DNA from: Streptomyces sp. SID8352
Lineage (GTDB): Bacteria > Actinomycetota > Actinomycetes > Streptomycetales > Streptomycetaceae
DNA: 50,302 nt
Direction of reading: 5' to 3'
NCBI RefSeq assembly: GCF_009862265.1
Contig: NZ_WWGX01000029.1
Span: 1-50,302 of the forward strand
Shown here: positions 27,811 through 36,800 of the stretch, one piece after another
Numbering within the stretch: the first letter of the stretch is position 1
How the letters are laid out: the number at the start of each line of letters is the position of its first letter
Translations under genes and position numbers: made by a program
The notes under the pieces: model-generated
Database searches by the model: none
The model's input: the letters and a program-made list of their open reading frames with translations, nothing else
Told to the model about the DNA's origin: nothing

Positions 27811-27861
27811 TGACGGAACGTGCGAGCGCAAGTCGTCGCTGCGGCTAAATAGATCCATCGC

Positions 27862-27874
27862 CCCCCTCCGGGGG
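27862..27874 (+). terminator. small hairpin and nearby inverted repeat after the lipoprotein gene
   Basis: CCCCC TCC GGGGG at 27862-27874 is a tight stem 52 bases past the stop. A second inverted repeat follows: CCACTGATACCTCT (27878-27891) against AGAGGTCAGTGG (27940-27951), with a two-base bulge. One or both may terminate transcription. Confidence 0.4.
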
Positions 27875-27904
27875 AACCCACTGATACCTCTGGCCCTTTA
27901 GTGC

Positions 27905-28015
27905 CCTAGATCCGACAGGCATCCCGAAGACAAAGCGCTAGAGGTCAGTGGATCTCCTGACGATTACGCTCGCCTCTATGACACCCTGCAACAGCTCGGC
28001 AATCCGCCTCTCTGA
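27905..28015 (+). pseudogene. C-terminal remnant of a lipoprotein-type paralogue
   Basis: One plus-strand frame reads DKALEVSGSPDDYARLYDTL then QQLGNPPL and a TGA at 28013-28015. Its SPDD plus helix matches in place and style the C-terminus of the intact lipoprotein (KTTPDDLMIILNSMSRAVANHLG). No start or signal peptide precedes it. The similarity is short, so the assignment is tentative. Confidence 0.4.
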
Positions 28016-28262
28016 AAGCAGCAGAGGCGTGAGGGTCCACCCTTGGCGACCCCGGCAGCAAAAGCACTGGAATGAATGGGGAGCACCACTGATTCGAATA
28101 GGCCTTTCGTGATGGACCCGACCAGCTTTCCCGCGCACCTGTCTTCCGAGACCTTCGCGACGATACTGATCCAAGCATCTGCTCCGTGGTACGTGCGGAG
28201 AGCTCACGTGGGCATCCGCTGATCCAAGTGGAGTTCTTCTCCCCCGCCACTTACCAGGCCCC
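28016..28262 (+). pseudogene. decayed, frameshifted copy of the adjacent lipoprotein gene
   Basis: DNA and protein similarity to the gene at 27175-27810 is visible. GCAGAGGCGTGAGGGTCCACC (about 28021-28041) matches the AEVCGST coding stretch. AKALE, a TGA (28073-28075) and MGSTT match TKSLEHMGAT. Then, in another frame, from about 28147, LRDDTDPSICSVVRAES and SRGHPLIQVEFF match LRSEDNPQSCYVTRAES and KSGHPLVQVDFL with 16 of 29 identities. The copy has no start, one internal stop and at least one frameshift, and it is cut off before the second mycosin gene. It is a broken tandem duplicate. Confidence 0.7.
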
Positions 28263-28304
28263 GGAAATGCCCAGAAACCGGCCGGTAGCGCCCGGGCGAC
28301 GTGG

Positions 28305-29597
28305 TCAGCGCTCGTCGCGGCGGCGGGCGTCCCGGGTGGCCACCGCGGTGCCGGCCAGGGCGGTCACCAGGACGAGGCCGCCCACGACCGCGTACGTGCC
28401 CACGCGGGCGTCGCGGGCCTCCGGTGACTCGCCGAGGCGGACCGGGGGCACGGAGGGCGCGCGGGCCGGAAGCAGGCCCTGTTCGTCGGGTGCCGGGGAC
28501 CCGTCGGGGTGGGCGGGGTCCACGTCCGTCAGGGCCCTGACGGGGTCGACGACGCCCCAGCCGACGAGGCGGTCGTGGCCGGGGACGGACCGCTCGGCCG
28601 TCCGCTCGATCCGGGCGACGATCCGCGCGGGGCTCCACCGGGGGTACTTGGCCTTCAGCAGGGCCGCCACCCCGGCGACGTACGGGGCGGAGAAGCTGGT
28701 GCCGTTGTCGGAGCAGTGGCCGCCGCCGGGCACGGTGGAGACGATGTCGACCCCGGGTGCCGCCACGCCGACGAACTCGCCGGACTGGGAGAACGGTGCC
28801 CGTTCGTTGTTGCGGTCGGAGGAGGCCACGGCGAGGACACCGTCGTAGGAGGCCGGGTAGGTGGTGCCGACCTTGCCGCCGAGGCCGTCGTTGCCCGCCG
28901 AGGCGACCACCACGGCGCCCCGGGCCAGGGCGTGGTCGACGGCCTCCTTCAACTCCGGCTCGGGCTCGACCGCGTCGGCGGTGTCCTGGGAGATGTTGAT
29001 GACACCCGCGCCCACGTCGGCGGCGTAGCGGACGGCCGCGGCGAGGGTGGCGGCGGTGCCGTTGCCCTCCGCGTCGTTCTGCTTGACGGGGATGATCGTC
29101 GCGCCGGGGGCCAGGCCCACGAAGCCGGTTCCCCGCGCGGGGCGGGCCGCGATGATGCCGGCGACCTTGGTGCCGTGGCCGACCGTGTCGGTGGTGCCCC
29201 GGGGGTCGCCGCGGTCGTCCGGACCGCCGTCGGCGTTCTTGGCGCGGAGGTAGTTCCGGCCGCTGGACGCGTCGACGGCACCCGCGAGTTGGGGGTGGCG
29301 GGCGTCGACGCCGGTGTCGATGACGGCGACCTTCACGCCCTCGCCGGTGGACTGCTCCCACAGCTCGTCCAGGTTGACGCGCTGGAGCGACCAGGGGCGG
29401 CCCTCGTAGTCCCGCCCGGGGAAGGTGCACCGGCCGCCGTCGTCCGCGCGGACCGGGGGCGCGGTCCAGCCGAGGGCGGTGGCGGTGAGGGCCGTCGCCG
29501 CGAGCACGACGGCCGGGGCGCGCACGGCCGCGCGCGGGGACCGCCGGGCGGGGCGGTCCCGTGGCACGGCGGGACCCGCCGCGTCGGCCGTCGCCAT
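28305..29597 (-). CDS. mycP: second mycosin, type VII secretion serine protease (subtilase S8)
   Basis: The 430-residue protein has a signal sequence (AVVLAATALTATALGWTAPPVRA, about 29-51), catalytic Asp94 (VAVIDTGVD), His141 (VGHGTKVAG), the Asn region ASAGNDG and Ser301 in the canonical NGTSFSAPYVAG. A proline-rich stretch and a C-terminal transmembrane helix (YAVVGGLVLVTALAGTAVA) with RDARRR follow. Unlike the mycosin at 20240-21553 it has the standard serine motif. The ATG 29597 overlaps the eccB stop by one base (TGATG), so eccB and this gene are translationally coupled, as eccB-mycP pairs often are. It ends next to the lipoprotein remnants. Confidence 0.94.
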   Translation of the reverse strand: MATADAAGPAVPRDRPARRSPRAAVRAPAVVLAATALTATALGWTAPPVRADDGGRCTFPGRDYEGRPWSLQRVNLDELWEQSTGEGVKVAVIDTGVDARHPQLAGAVDASSGRNYLRAKNADGGPDDRGDPRGTTDTVGHGTKVAGIIAARPARGTGFVGLAPGATIIPVKQNDAEGNGTAATLAAAVRYAADVGAGVINISQDTADAVEPEPELKEAVDHALARGAVVVASAGNDGLGGKVGTTYPASYDGVLAVASSDRNNERAPFSQSGEFVGVAAPGVDIVSTVPGGGHCSDNGTSFSAPYVAGVAALLKAKYPRWSPARIVARIERTAERSVPGHDRLVGWGVVDPVRALTDVDPAHPDGSPAPDEQGLLPARAPSVPPVRLGESPEARDARVGTYAVVGGLVLVTALAGTAVATRDARRRDER

Positions 29598-31120
29598 CAG
29601 GACCCCTGCGGCTGCCGGGCCGCCGCCTCGGACAGGCGCGGGCCGGTGGGCAGGAAGGTGGACCACTGGACGGGTACGGGGGACGGGGCCACCTTCTCGT
29701 AGCCGAGGCGGACCTGTGCGGTCCTGGCCTCGTCGAGGCGGCGTTCGCGCTCCTCGCCGGAGACGCCGATGCCCCGGTCGTCCACGGCGTTGTCGTTGTT
29801 GGCCTGGAGGGCGTAGCGCAGGCCGGTGTCGGTGACGAGGAACACCGCGCCCGCCCCTGTCTCGGTGTTCTGGAACTGCCGGTAGAGCTGTCCGGTGCCG
29901 GGGGTGACGTAGGCGCTGGAGGAGCCGGTGGGCAGCGGGGCGGGGTAGCCGGCGCCGGCCCAGGTGGAGAGGGTGGTGGCGCCGGTGCCGCCGTCGACCT
30001 CGCGGAGGACGGCGCAGACGGTGGTGCGGCCGTCGGCGGCGGAGGTGTCGTTGACCGTCCGGGGACGGTGGGAGGGCCAGGTGCGCTGTCCCCGGAAGGC
30101 GGTGCTGTCGGCGACGGCGCCGGGGCTGACCTGCCGCGCCTCGCCGGCCTGTCCGACGTCCACGAGGGCGCGGCTGTTGAGCAGCAGGGTGGCGGTGAAC
30201 TCCGAGACGCGGGCCACCTCGCCCCTGAGGACGACGTAGTACTGCATGCGCTGTCCGTCGTAGGCCTTGATGACCATGCCGATCCGGTCGTGGGGCCCGA
30301 GTCCGGCCGAGGCTCCGGCGGGGGCGCCGGGGGTGCCCGGGACGCGGGGGATGGCGACCGGGTCGCCCCGGTGGAGGGTGTCGAGCCATTCCTGCGAGAC
30401 GCGTTGCGGGGCGCGGCCCTGGGTGTCCAGGGCCTTGAGGAGTTCGGGGTCGGCGGGGTCGGCCAGCGGATAGGCGTAGCCGCGGGAGTCGACGATGTAG
30501 CGGCTGCGGCCGTCCGGGCCGACGACGTGCATCAGGTCGCCCCGGGTGAGCCGGCCGCGGCCCTCGGTGCGGGGCCATTCGCGCTCGGCGAGGACGAAGG
30601 CGGCCTTCTGGACGGCCCGGCCGCCGGGGCCGGGGCGCTCGCAGACGGCCCAGCGCGCGGCCCGCCCCGCCTCGTCGGGGGACGGCAGCCGGTCGGGGGC
30701 GTAGGGGATGCCGATGGTGGCGCCGTGCGGGAGGTCCCCGCTGTCCAGGACGTCCTCGTCGACGGTGATGACGTCGGTCCGGTCCGGGGACAGGAGGAGC
30801 CGGGCGGACGCCATGTTGAGGACCGGGTGCAGTTGTCTGCGGCCGTCCGTCCTCAGCACGACGTACCGGGTGGTGGAGTCGCCGGCGACGATGACGTGCG
30901 CGCCGGGTTCGTCCCAGCCCTTGGGCGCGGTGGGGCTGAACAGGCCGATGGCGCCGAAGACGGCCAGGACGACGACGCCGACGACGGCCCCGGGGACGAT
31001 GGCGCGGAGGGGCTTGGGGGCGTCCTCCTCGGAGCCGGTCGGGGACGGCTGGAGGAAGGACGCGAGCAGGCGGCGTTTGGCGAAGGTGTGGGCGTTCAGT
31101 TCGTCGCGCCGTGATGCCAT
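29597..31120 (-). CDS. eccB: type VII secretion protein EccB
   Basis: EccB is the periplasm-facing, single-pass component of the ESX membrane complex. The 507 residues start MASRRDELNAHTFAKRRLLASFL, the standard EccB N-terminus, at ATG 31118-31120 with GGAGGA upstream. One transmembrane helix is at about 40-62 (AIVPGAVVGVVVLAVFGAIGLF). The large extracytoplasmic part holds the repeats typical of EccB (YVVLRTDGRRQLHPVLNMASARLLL near the front, NDNAVDDRGIGV near the end). The longer frame to 31213 has no family-like sequence. It is divergent from eccE. Confidence 0.95.
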   Translation of the reverse strand: MASRRDELNAHTFAKRRLLASFLQPSPTGSEEDAPKPLRAIVPGAVVGVVVLAVFGAIGLFSPTAPKGWDEPGAHVIVAGDSTTRYVVLRTDGRRQLHPVLNMASARLLLSPDRTDVITVDEDVLDSGDLPHGATIGIPYAPDRLPSPDEAGRAARWAVCERPGPGGRAVQKAAFVLAEREWPRTEGRGRLTRGDLMHVVGPDGRSRYIVDSRGYAYPLADPADPELLKALDTQGRAPQRVSQEWLDTLHRGDPVAIPRVPGTPGAPAGASAGLGPHDRIGMVIKAYDGQRMQYYVVLRGEVARVSEFTATLLLNSRALVDVGQAGEARQVSPGAVADSTAFRGQRTWPSHRPRTVNDTSAADGRTTVCAVLREVDGGTGATTLSTWAGAGYPAPLPTGSSSAYVTPGTGQLYRQFQNTETGAGAVFLVTDTGLRYALQANNDNAVDDRGIGVSGEERERRLDEARTAQVRLGYEKVAPSPVPVQWSTFLPTGPRLSEAAARQPQGS

Positions 31121-31340
31121 CTGTCCGCGGTCCTCCCCCGTACGAAGCCGTGCCGGGCCCGTGGCGTGCCGTCGGCGGGCGGCGGCGGTGCCCTGCCGCG
31201 CGCGGCCGCGCAACCCCGGCTGCCGGGCCGGTCCCTACTATGCCCGTCGCGTGCGGGTCCGTGTGCGGCGGGTAGGGTGTCCGGCGTCCTGATGCGCGGT
31301 CAGTTCCGTGCCCTTCCGCGAGAGTTCGGGGGTCCGATCG
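31121..31340. promoter_or_regulatory. divergent eccB/eccE intergenic region
   Basis: The plus strand has TAGGGT at 31272-31277, a possible -10 for the eccE unit, 64 bases before its ATG; no -35 is clear. Nothing better than ATAGTA near 31235 is seen for eccB on the minus strand. Confidence 0.25.
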
Positions 31341-32696
31341 ATGGCGTCCACGCCGCGGAGCCCGGTGCGCACACCGTCGACGGCGCGCCGGACCGGGCCG
31401 TCCCCGGCCGGTGGCGGCGCGGTGGATCCGGGCGGGCCCGCCTCCCCCCGCCGTGGGGCGGGCGGGTCCGCCTCCCCCCGTCGGGGGAGGACGCGCGGTG
31501 GCCGGGGCGGCTCGCCGGGGCTCCAGCGGCTGCTGCTCCTGGAGTCGGCGGCGGCGGTCCTGGTGTGCGCGTGGCCGGGCGGTCCCGCGGTGTTCGGGGC
31601 GGCGGCCGCGGTCGCGGCCGTCCTCCTGCTGCTGGCCGTCGTACGGCTGCGGGGGCGTTCGCTGCCCGAGTGGCTGCGCGGCCGGCTGGCCCTGCGTGCC
31701 CGGCTGCGCCGGGTCCCGGACGCACCGCTGCCGCCGGACGTCGACCCCGCGCTGGCCCCGGCCGTGGAGTGCGATCCGGCGTTGCGGACGTACCGGTACC
31801 GCCGGGACGACGAGCGGCGGCCGGTGGGCATGGTGGGCGACGGGAGCTTCCTCACGGCGGTCCTGCGGGTGGAGTCGGGGGCGGTCGCGCCCCGGGGCGG
31901 GCAGGGCCGTGTGCCGCTCCCCCTGGCCCTGGTGCGGGACGCGCTGGAGGTGGACGACGTCCGCCTGGAGTCGGCGCAGGTGGTCCTGCACACCCAGCCC
32001 GCGCCCGCCCCGCACCTGCCCCGGGAGTCGGTCGTGGTGACCAACTACGCCCAGCTCCAGGGGGACGCGGCGGTGCCCGCGGTCCGCATCGTGTGGATCG
32101 CCCTGAAGCTCTCCCCGGAGCTGTGCCCGGAGGCGGTGGCCGCCCGGGGCGGAGGGCTGACCGGGGCGCAGAAGTGCCTGCTGCGCGCCGCCGATCACCT
32201 CTCCAGCCGGCTGGCGGGGGCCGGGTTCCGGGCCGGTGTGCTCACGGAGGAGGAGCTGGCGGCGGCGATCGCCACGTCGGCGTGCGCCAACCCACTGGTG
32301 ACCTCCGGCTCCGGCCCGGACGGCGCCGGAGCCCCGCGCAGGACCGCCGAGTCCGGCCGCAGTTGGCGGTGCGACGACCGGCGCCACACGACGTACTGGA
32401 TACGCCGCTGGCCCCGGCTCGGCGGAGCGGAGGACGGACTGCCGGAGCTGGTCGCCCGGTTGACGTCGGTCCCGGCCCTGGCGACCACCTTCAGCCTGGC
32501 CCTGGCCCCGGCGGGCGCCCGCGAGGTGGCGCTCACCGGGCACCTCCGGGTCACCGGGCGCAGTGGCACCGAACTAACCGCCGCGCGGCGGGCGTTGGAG
32601 CGGGTCGCGCGCGAGGCCCGGATCGGGGTCGTCCGCCTCGACCGGGATCAGCTGCCCGGTGTGCTCGCCACCCTTCCCCTCGGAGGAGCCCGCTGA
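31341..32696 (+). CDS. eccE: type VII secretion protein EccE
   Basis: EccE is a peripheral subunit of the ESX membrane complex. From ATG 31341 it has 451 residues; GTG 31308 in the same frame would add 11. A polar, Pro/Arg/Gly-rich N-terminal stretch of about 60 residues precedes two close transmembrane helices (LLLLESAAAVLVCAWPGG and AVFGAAAAVAAVLLLLAVVRL). The cytoplasmic domain has the EccE region VPLPLALVRDALEVDDVRLESAQVVLHTQP and later CLLRAADHLSSRLAGAGFRAGVLTEEEL. The next gene overlaps its stop by one base. Confidence 0.88.
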   Translation: MASTPRSPVRTPSTARRTGPSPAGGGAVDPGGPASPRRGAGGSASPRRGRTRGGRGGSPGLQRLLLLESAAAVLVCAWPGGPAVFGAAAAVAAVLLLLAVVRLRGRSLPEWLRGRLALRARLRRVPDAPLPPDVDPALAPAVECDPALRTYRYRRDDERRPVGMVGDGSFLTAVLRVESGAVAPRGGQGRVPLPLALVRDALEVDDVRLESAQVVLHTQPAPAPHLPRESVVVTNYAQLQGDAAVPAVRIVWIALKLSPELCPEAVAARGGGLTGAQKCLLRAADHLSSRLAGAGFRAGVLTEEELAAAIATSACANPLVTSGSGPDGAGAPRRTAESGRSWRCDDRRHTTYWIRRWPRLGGAEDGLPELVARLTSVPALATTFSLALAPAGAREVALTGHLRVTGRSGTELTAARRALERVAREARIGVVRLDRDQLPGVLATLPLGGAR

Positions 32697-33469
32697 TGGC
32701 CGTGACCGCGTCGCCGGCGCCCGGCGGCCCCGAGGGGCCCCGGCCGTCCGGCTCCGGACTCCTGCGGCGGCTGCGCGCCCGGGCGGGCCCGCCGGGTCCC
32801 CGGCATCCGCGCCATCTGCTGCCCCTGTCCCAACTGGACGCGCTGGCCGTCCCGGTGGGTGACGACGGGGTGGTGGTGGGTGTCGGCTCCGACGAGCGGC
32901 CCGCGGTGCTCGGGGTGCACCGTCCGGCGCCGTTCGACATCCTGTTCATCGGCGGCCTGTGGACGGCCCAGGTGCTGGCGCTGCGTGTGGCGGCGACGGG
33001 CTCCCGGGTCGCGGTGGAGACGGGCAGACCGGAGCACTGGGCCCAGGTCGTGCGGGCCGTCGGCGGCGGACAGTCCGGCATGACCGTGCACGACGTGGGG
33101 CGGGTGCCTCCGCAGGGGGCGTCGGCGATGAGCCCGGTGCTGGTGGTCCGCGACTGCGGAATGCGTCCGCCGCGCGGCCGGGTGACGGCGGCGCCCTGGC
33201 AGTCGGTGCTCACCGTGCTGCCCTATCTGAGCCCGGTGGCACCCCGGTTGATGCGCCAGGCGCGTCTGACGGGGGTGCAGCGGGTCTCCCCCGACGAGGC
33301 GGCGCGGATCGGCCGCGAGGCACGGCTGCCCCGGGACGAGTACGAGGCCCTGCCCACCCTCGCCGACGGGGTCACGCTGTGGTGCGCCGGCCGCGAGCGG
33401 CGGTACGTGATGACGCGGCCCACGGACGCCGAGGCCGGGCTGCTGGGCGCACCGCGCCGGATGGACTGA
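32696..33469 (+). CDS. conserved type VII locus protein of unknown function, coupled to eccE
   Basis: The gene encodes 257 residues from ATG 32696, overlapping the eccE stop (TGATG), with GGAGGAGCC ahead. The N-terminus is Pro/Arg-rich. The core (about 60-170) alternates strands and helices: VGVGSDERPAVLGVHRPAPFDILFIGGLWTAQVLALRVAATGSRVAVETGR. No Walker motif, signal peptide or membrane helix is seen. The strict coupling to eccE suggests a cytoplasmic partner of the ESX membrane complex. I recall relatives at this position in other Streptomyces but no function. Confidence 0.75.
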   Translation: MAVTASPAPGGPEGPRPSGSGLLRRLRARAGPPGPRHPRHLLPLSQLDALAVPVGDDGVVVGVGSDERPAVLGVHRPAPFDILFIGGLWTAQVLALRVAATGSRVAVETGRPEHWAQVVRAVGGGQSGMTVHDVGRVPPQGASAMSPVLVVRDCGMRPPRGRVTAAPWQSVLTVLPYLSPVAPRLMRQARLTGVQRVSPDEAARIGREARLPRDEYEALPTLADGVTLWCAGRERRYVMTRPTDAEAGLLGAPRRMD

Positions 33470-33804
33470 CCGGGGCGCTCCGGCCGGGCGGGGACGGTCC
33501 GACCGCTCCGGGCTCCCGGCCGGACGGACCCGCGGCCCGGCAGGCGGCGTCCGGAGCCGCGAACGGGGTATGTTCCGGGCGCGGTTGGTCCCGTGCGGGG
33601 CCGGCCGGTGGCCGCCGGGGCTGCCGGGTCGGCGCCGCGGGTGATTAGGCTGGGTCCCGGCGCGGCGCGACGCCCGGGAACGGCGTCGGCGTCCCGGGGA
33701 CCGGCGGGACCGGACGCCCCCGAACGGCCTCGGACAACTGCGGATGACGAGCAAGGGTCGCCCCCGGTACGGCAGTCGGATGCGCGACCACACCAGGAGG
33801 AACT
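33470..33804 (+). promoter_or_regulatory. intergenic region before the EspI-like ATPase gene
   Basis: There is no gene in these 335 bases. GATTAGGCT (TAGGCT at 33646-33651) is a typical Streptomyces -10, with TGCCGG 18 bases upstream as a poor -35. That would give a leader of about 150 bases before the GTG at 33805. No terminator hairpin of note was seen. Confidence 0.3.
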
Positions 33805-36800
33805 GTGAGCAGCGACCGGGACGGGACGCGCGGGGGCTGGGCGACGCCCGGCGACGACCAGCCCGAGGCGGAGTCCGCGATCGAGGCGACGGGCGAGTTC
33901 ACCATCGACTACGCGCCACCGGCCTGGTACACGCAGAACGCGACCGGCACGACGCCGCCGTCCGTACCGTCCGTGCCGCCGGGGCCCGTCGTACCGGGGG
34001 CCGGTGCTCCGGGGGCCGTCCCGTCCGGGCCCGTACCTCCGGAGCCCGGTGCTCCGGGGGCTGTTGCCCCGGGGCCCGCTCCGTCGGGAGCCTTCGATCC
34101 TCGCGCGACGGGCGGGGCCGCTCCGGGGCCTGCTGACCCGGCACCGGCCGTTCCACCCCCCTTCCCCGGCACTGCCGTCACGCCTCCCCCGCCGCCGTCC
34201 GCGCCTCCGGTGACCGGGGCCGCGGGGGTGCCGGGCCTGCCCGTGGGCAGCGGGTTCGAGCCCCAGGGAGCGGAGCCGGGGTTCGGGTCCGGCGCCGGTG
34301 AACCGGAGAGCGGGGCGACCGTCCGGTTCTCCGCCGCCGCCCTGAGGGGGGAGTTGACGGAGACCGTCGCCCCGGCCGGGGCGCACCCGGGGGCGGCCGA
34401 CGGTCCGGGGCGGCCGCCGGCCGGGGAACCGGGGGGTGCGGGCGCGGCTTCCCACACGGACACGGACTCGGGTTCGGAAGCGGGTTGGGGTTCGGACGCG
34501 GGCACGACCGCGGGCGGGGCGGGCGCGGGCGGGGCGGGCGCGCCCGGCGCCGGGGTGTCGGCCGGGGAGGCCGGGACCGCCTCGGTGACCGCGCCCCCCG
34601 GTGGGCCGGAGGCCGCCGGTGTGACCGGTGCCGACGGGGCGGCCGGGTCTCGCGGAGCCATCGGAGACGCGGCGCCGGACGGGCCTCCCGGTGCCGTCGG
34701 AGACGCGGCATCGGCGGCGGAGACAGCGAACCGCAACGACGAGGGCGGGGGCACGCGGTCCGGACTCCGGGTGCCCGCCGGTCCGGGCGACAGGGCGGAG
34801 GGCGAGGTCGGTACGGGCGCGGTCGGTACGGGCGAGGTCGGCTTCGGCACCACGGGCACCACGGGCACCACGGGCACCACGGGCACCACGGGCACCACGG
34901 GCACCAGCACGGTCAACACCGCAGGCACCGTCCCCGCAGGCATTGCGGGCACCGTGGGCACCGCAGGCACCGGCGCGGTCGGCGGCGCCTCCGGTTCCGG
35001 GTCGCCGGACGGTGAGCCTTCCGCCCCCGACGGCGACACCGGCACGGAAACGGGCTCGGGCCCCGGCCCCACCCCCGGCCTCGGCGTCGCCCCGGAGGCC
35101 GGCACCGGCCCCGGTTCCGACACCGGCCCGGGCTCCCCCACCGGAACGGCCACCGTGGCCCGCCCCGACCCGGCCGGCAGTCCTGACGGCGGTTCCGTCC
35201 CGGAGGGCACCACATCCGCGCCCGCTCCGGACACCGGCACAGGCACCGTCACCGTCCAGGGCACAGACCCCGGCACCGGCGCGGACACCACCGGCACAGA
35301 CGCCGACGCGGCCTCCGACACCGTTATCGGCGTCCCCGGGAGCACCTCCCACGCGGAGGCCGAGGCGGCACCGGGAACCTCGCACCGGGGCTCGCCCCCG
35401 GGCACTCCGCCCTCTGCCGGCCCCCCTCCCGTCGGCGCCGCCGCCGACACCTCCGCCGGCACCGCCTCCGGCGACGTCCCGCCCGGCAACGTCCCGCCCG
35501 GTGGCGCTCCGTCCCGGAACGCCTCGTCCCCGGGCGCGCCTCCCCAGGTCAGCGCTGCTCACGGCACCCCGCCCGAGGCCGCCGCACAGCAGGTCGTGGC
35601 CCCGGCAACCCCGCCCGAGGCCGCCGCACCGCAGGTCGTGGCCCCGGCACCGCCGCCGGTCGCCCCCTCCTCGGCGGACCAGTGGCCGCACAGTCCGTCG
35701 GCGCCGGCCCCCGCGCCGGAGGAGCGGGCGGTGCCGCAGCCCCCGTCCCCTTACGGGTTGCCGTCCCCGTACCAGCCGCAGGCCCCCCAGCCGGCGCCGG
35801 CCGCGTGGGACCCCGCGCCCGCCGTGCCGCGCCCGCCGACGGCGCCCCCCGCCGGATACGGCTTCCCGCCCCCGGCCGGGTACGGCTTCCCGCCCCAGGA
35901 CTCCGCGCCCCCGGAGGCACCCCCATGGACCGCCCCCGTGCCGGGCGTGCCGCAGCCGCCCGCGCAGCCCGCCGGCCACGGCTTCCCGCCGCCCCCGGTG
36001 CCGCACGGGTTCGCCCCGCAGGCCGCCCGGCCGCCCCACGCCGCAGAGCCGTCACAGGCCCCCTACGTCCCCCCGCAGTCCCCGGAGCACCAGCAGCAGA
36101 CCCACCAGCCCCCGGCCGCGACCCCGGAGGCACAGGCACAGCAGGTTCCTCCGGCACAGCAGCCTGCCCCTCAGGTCCCCCACCCGGCCCAGCCGCCGGT
36201 GGATCCCCGGCTCGGGTCCGTCTGGCCGCAGCCCATGCGGCACGACCAGCGGCAGCCCACCAACCCGGGTGCCGCGCCCCTGGGTTACACCGCGGCCGTC
36301 GAGCTGTCGTCGGACCGGCTGCTCAACACCAGGCGGCAGAGGCCCAAGAGCACGCGTCCCGTCGGCGGTTCGCGCTTCAAGCTGGGCGGCCGGAAGGAGG
36401 AGGCCGAGCGGCAGCGGAAGTTGCAGCTCATCCGCACTCCCGTGCTGTCCTGCTACCGCATCGCGGTCATCAGCCTCAAGGGCGGCGTCGGCAAGACGAC
36501 CACGACCACCGCCCTCGGCTCCACGCTCGCCAGCGAGCGGCAGGACAAGATCCTGGCCATCGACGCCAATCCGGACGCGGGCACGCTGGGCCGCCGGGTG
36601 CGCCGCGAGACCGGGGCCACCATCCGGGACCTCGTCCAGGCGATCCCGTACCTCAACTCGTACATGGACATCCGGCGGTTCACCTCGCAGGCGCCGTCCG
36701 GCCTGGAGATCATCGCCAACGACGTCGACCCCGCCGTGTCCACCGCCTTCAACGACGAGGACTACCGACGCGCCATCGACGTGCTGGGCAAGCAGTACCC

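Noticed and set aside
27945..28250. A 101-codon minus-strand frame between the lipoprotein and the second mycosin.
   Set aside because: It is the reverse strand of the decayed lipoprotein copy and has no ribosome binding site.
28305..32543. A minus-strand frame of 1412 codons joining the second mycosin to sequence opposite eccE.
   Set aside because: The mycosin has its own ATG at 29597 overlapping the eccB stop; upstream codons are eccB and eccE shadows.
34846..34908. Regular short repeats that might suggest a CRISPR array.
   Set aside because: They are contiguous 9-mers without spacers and are in frame within a protein gene.
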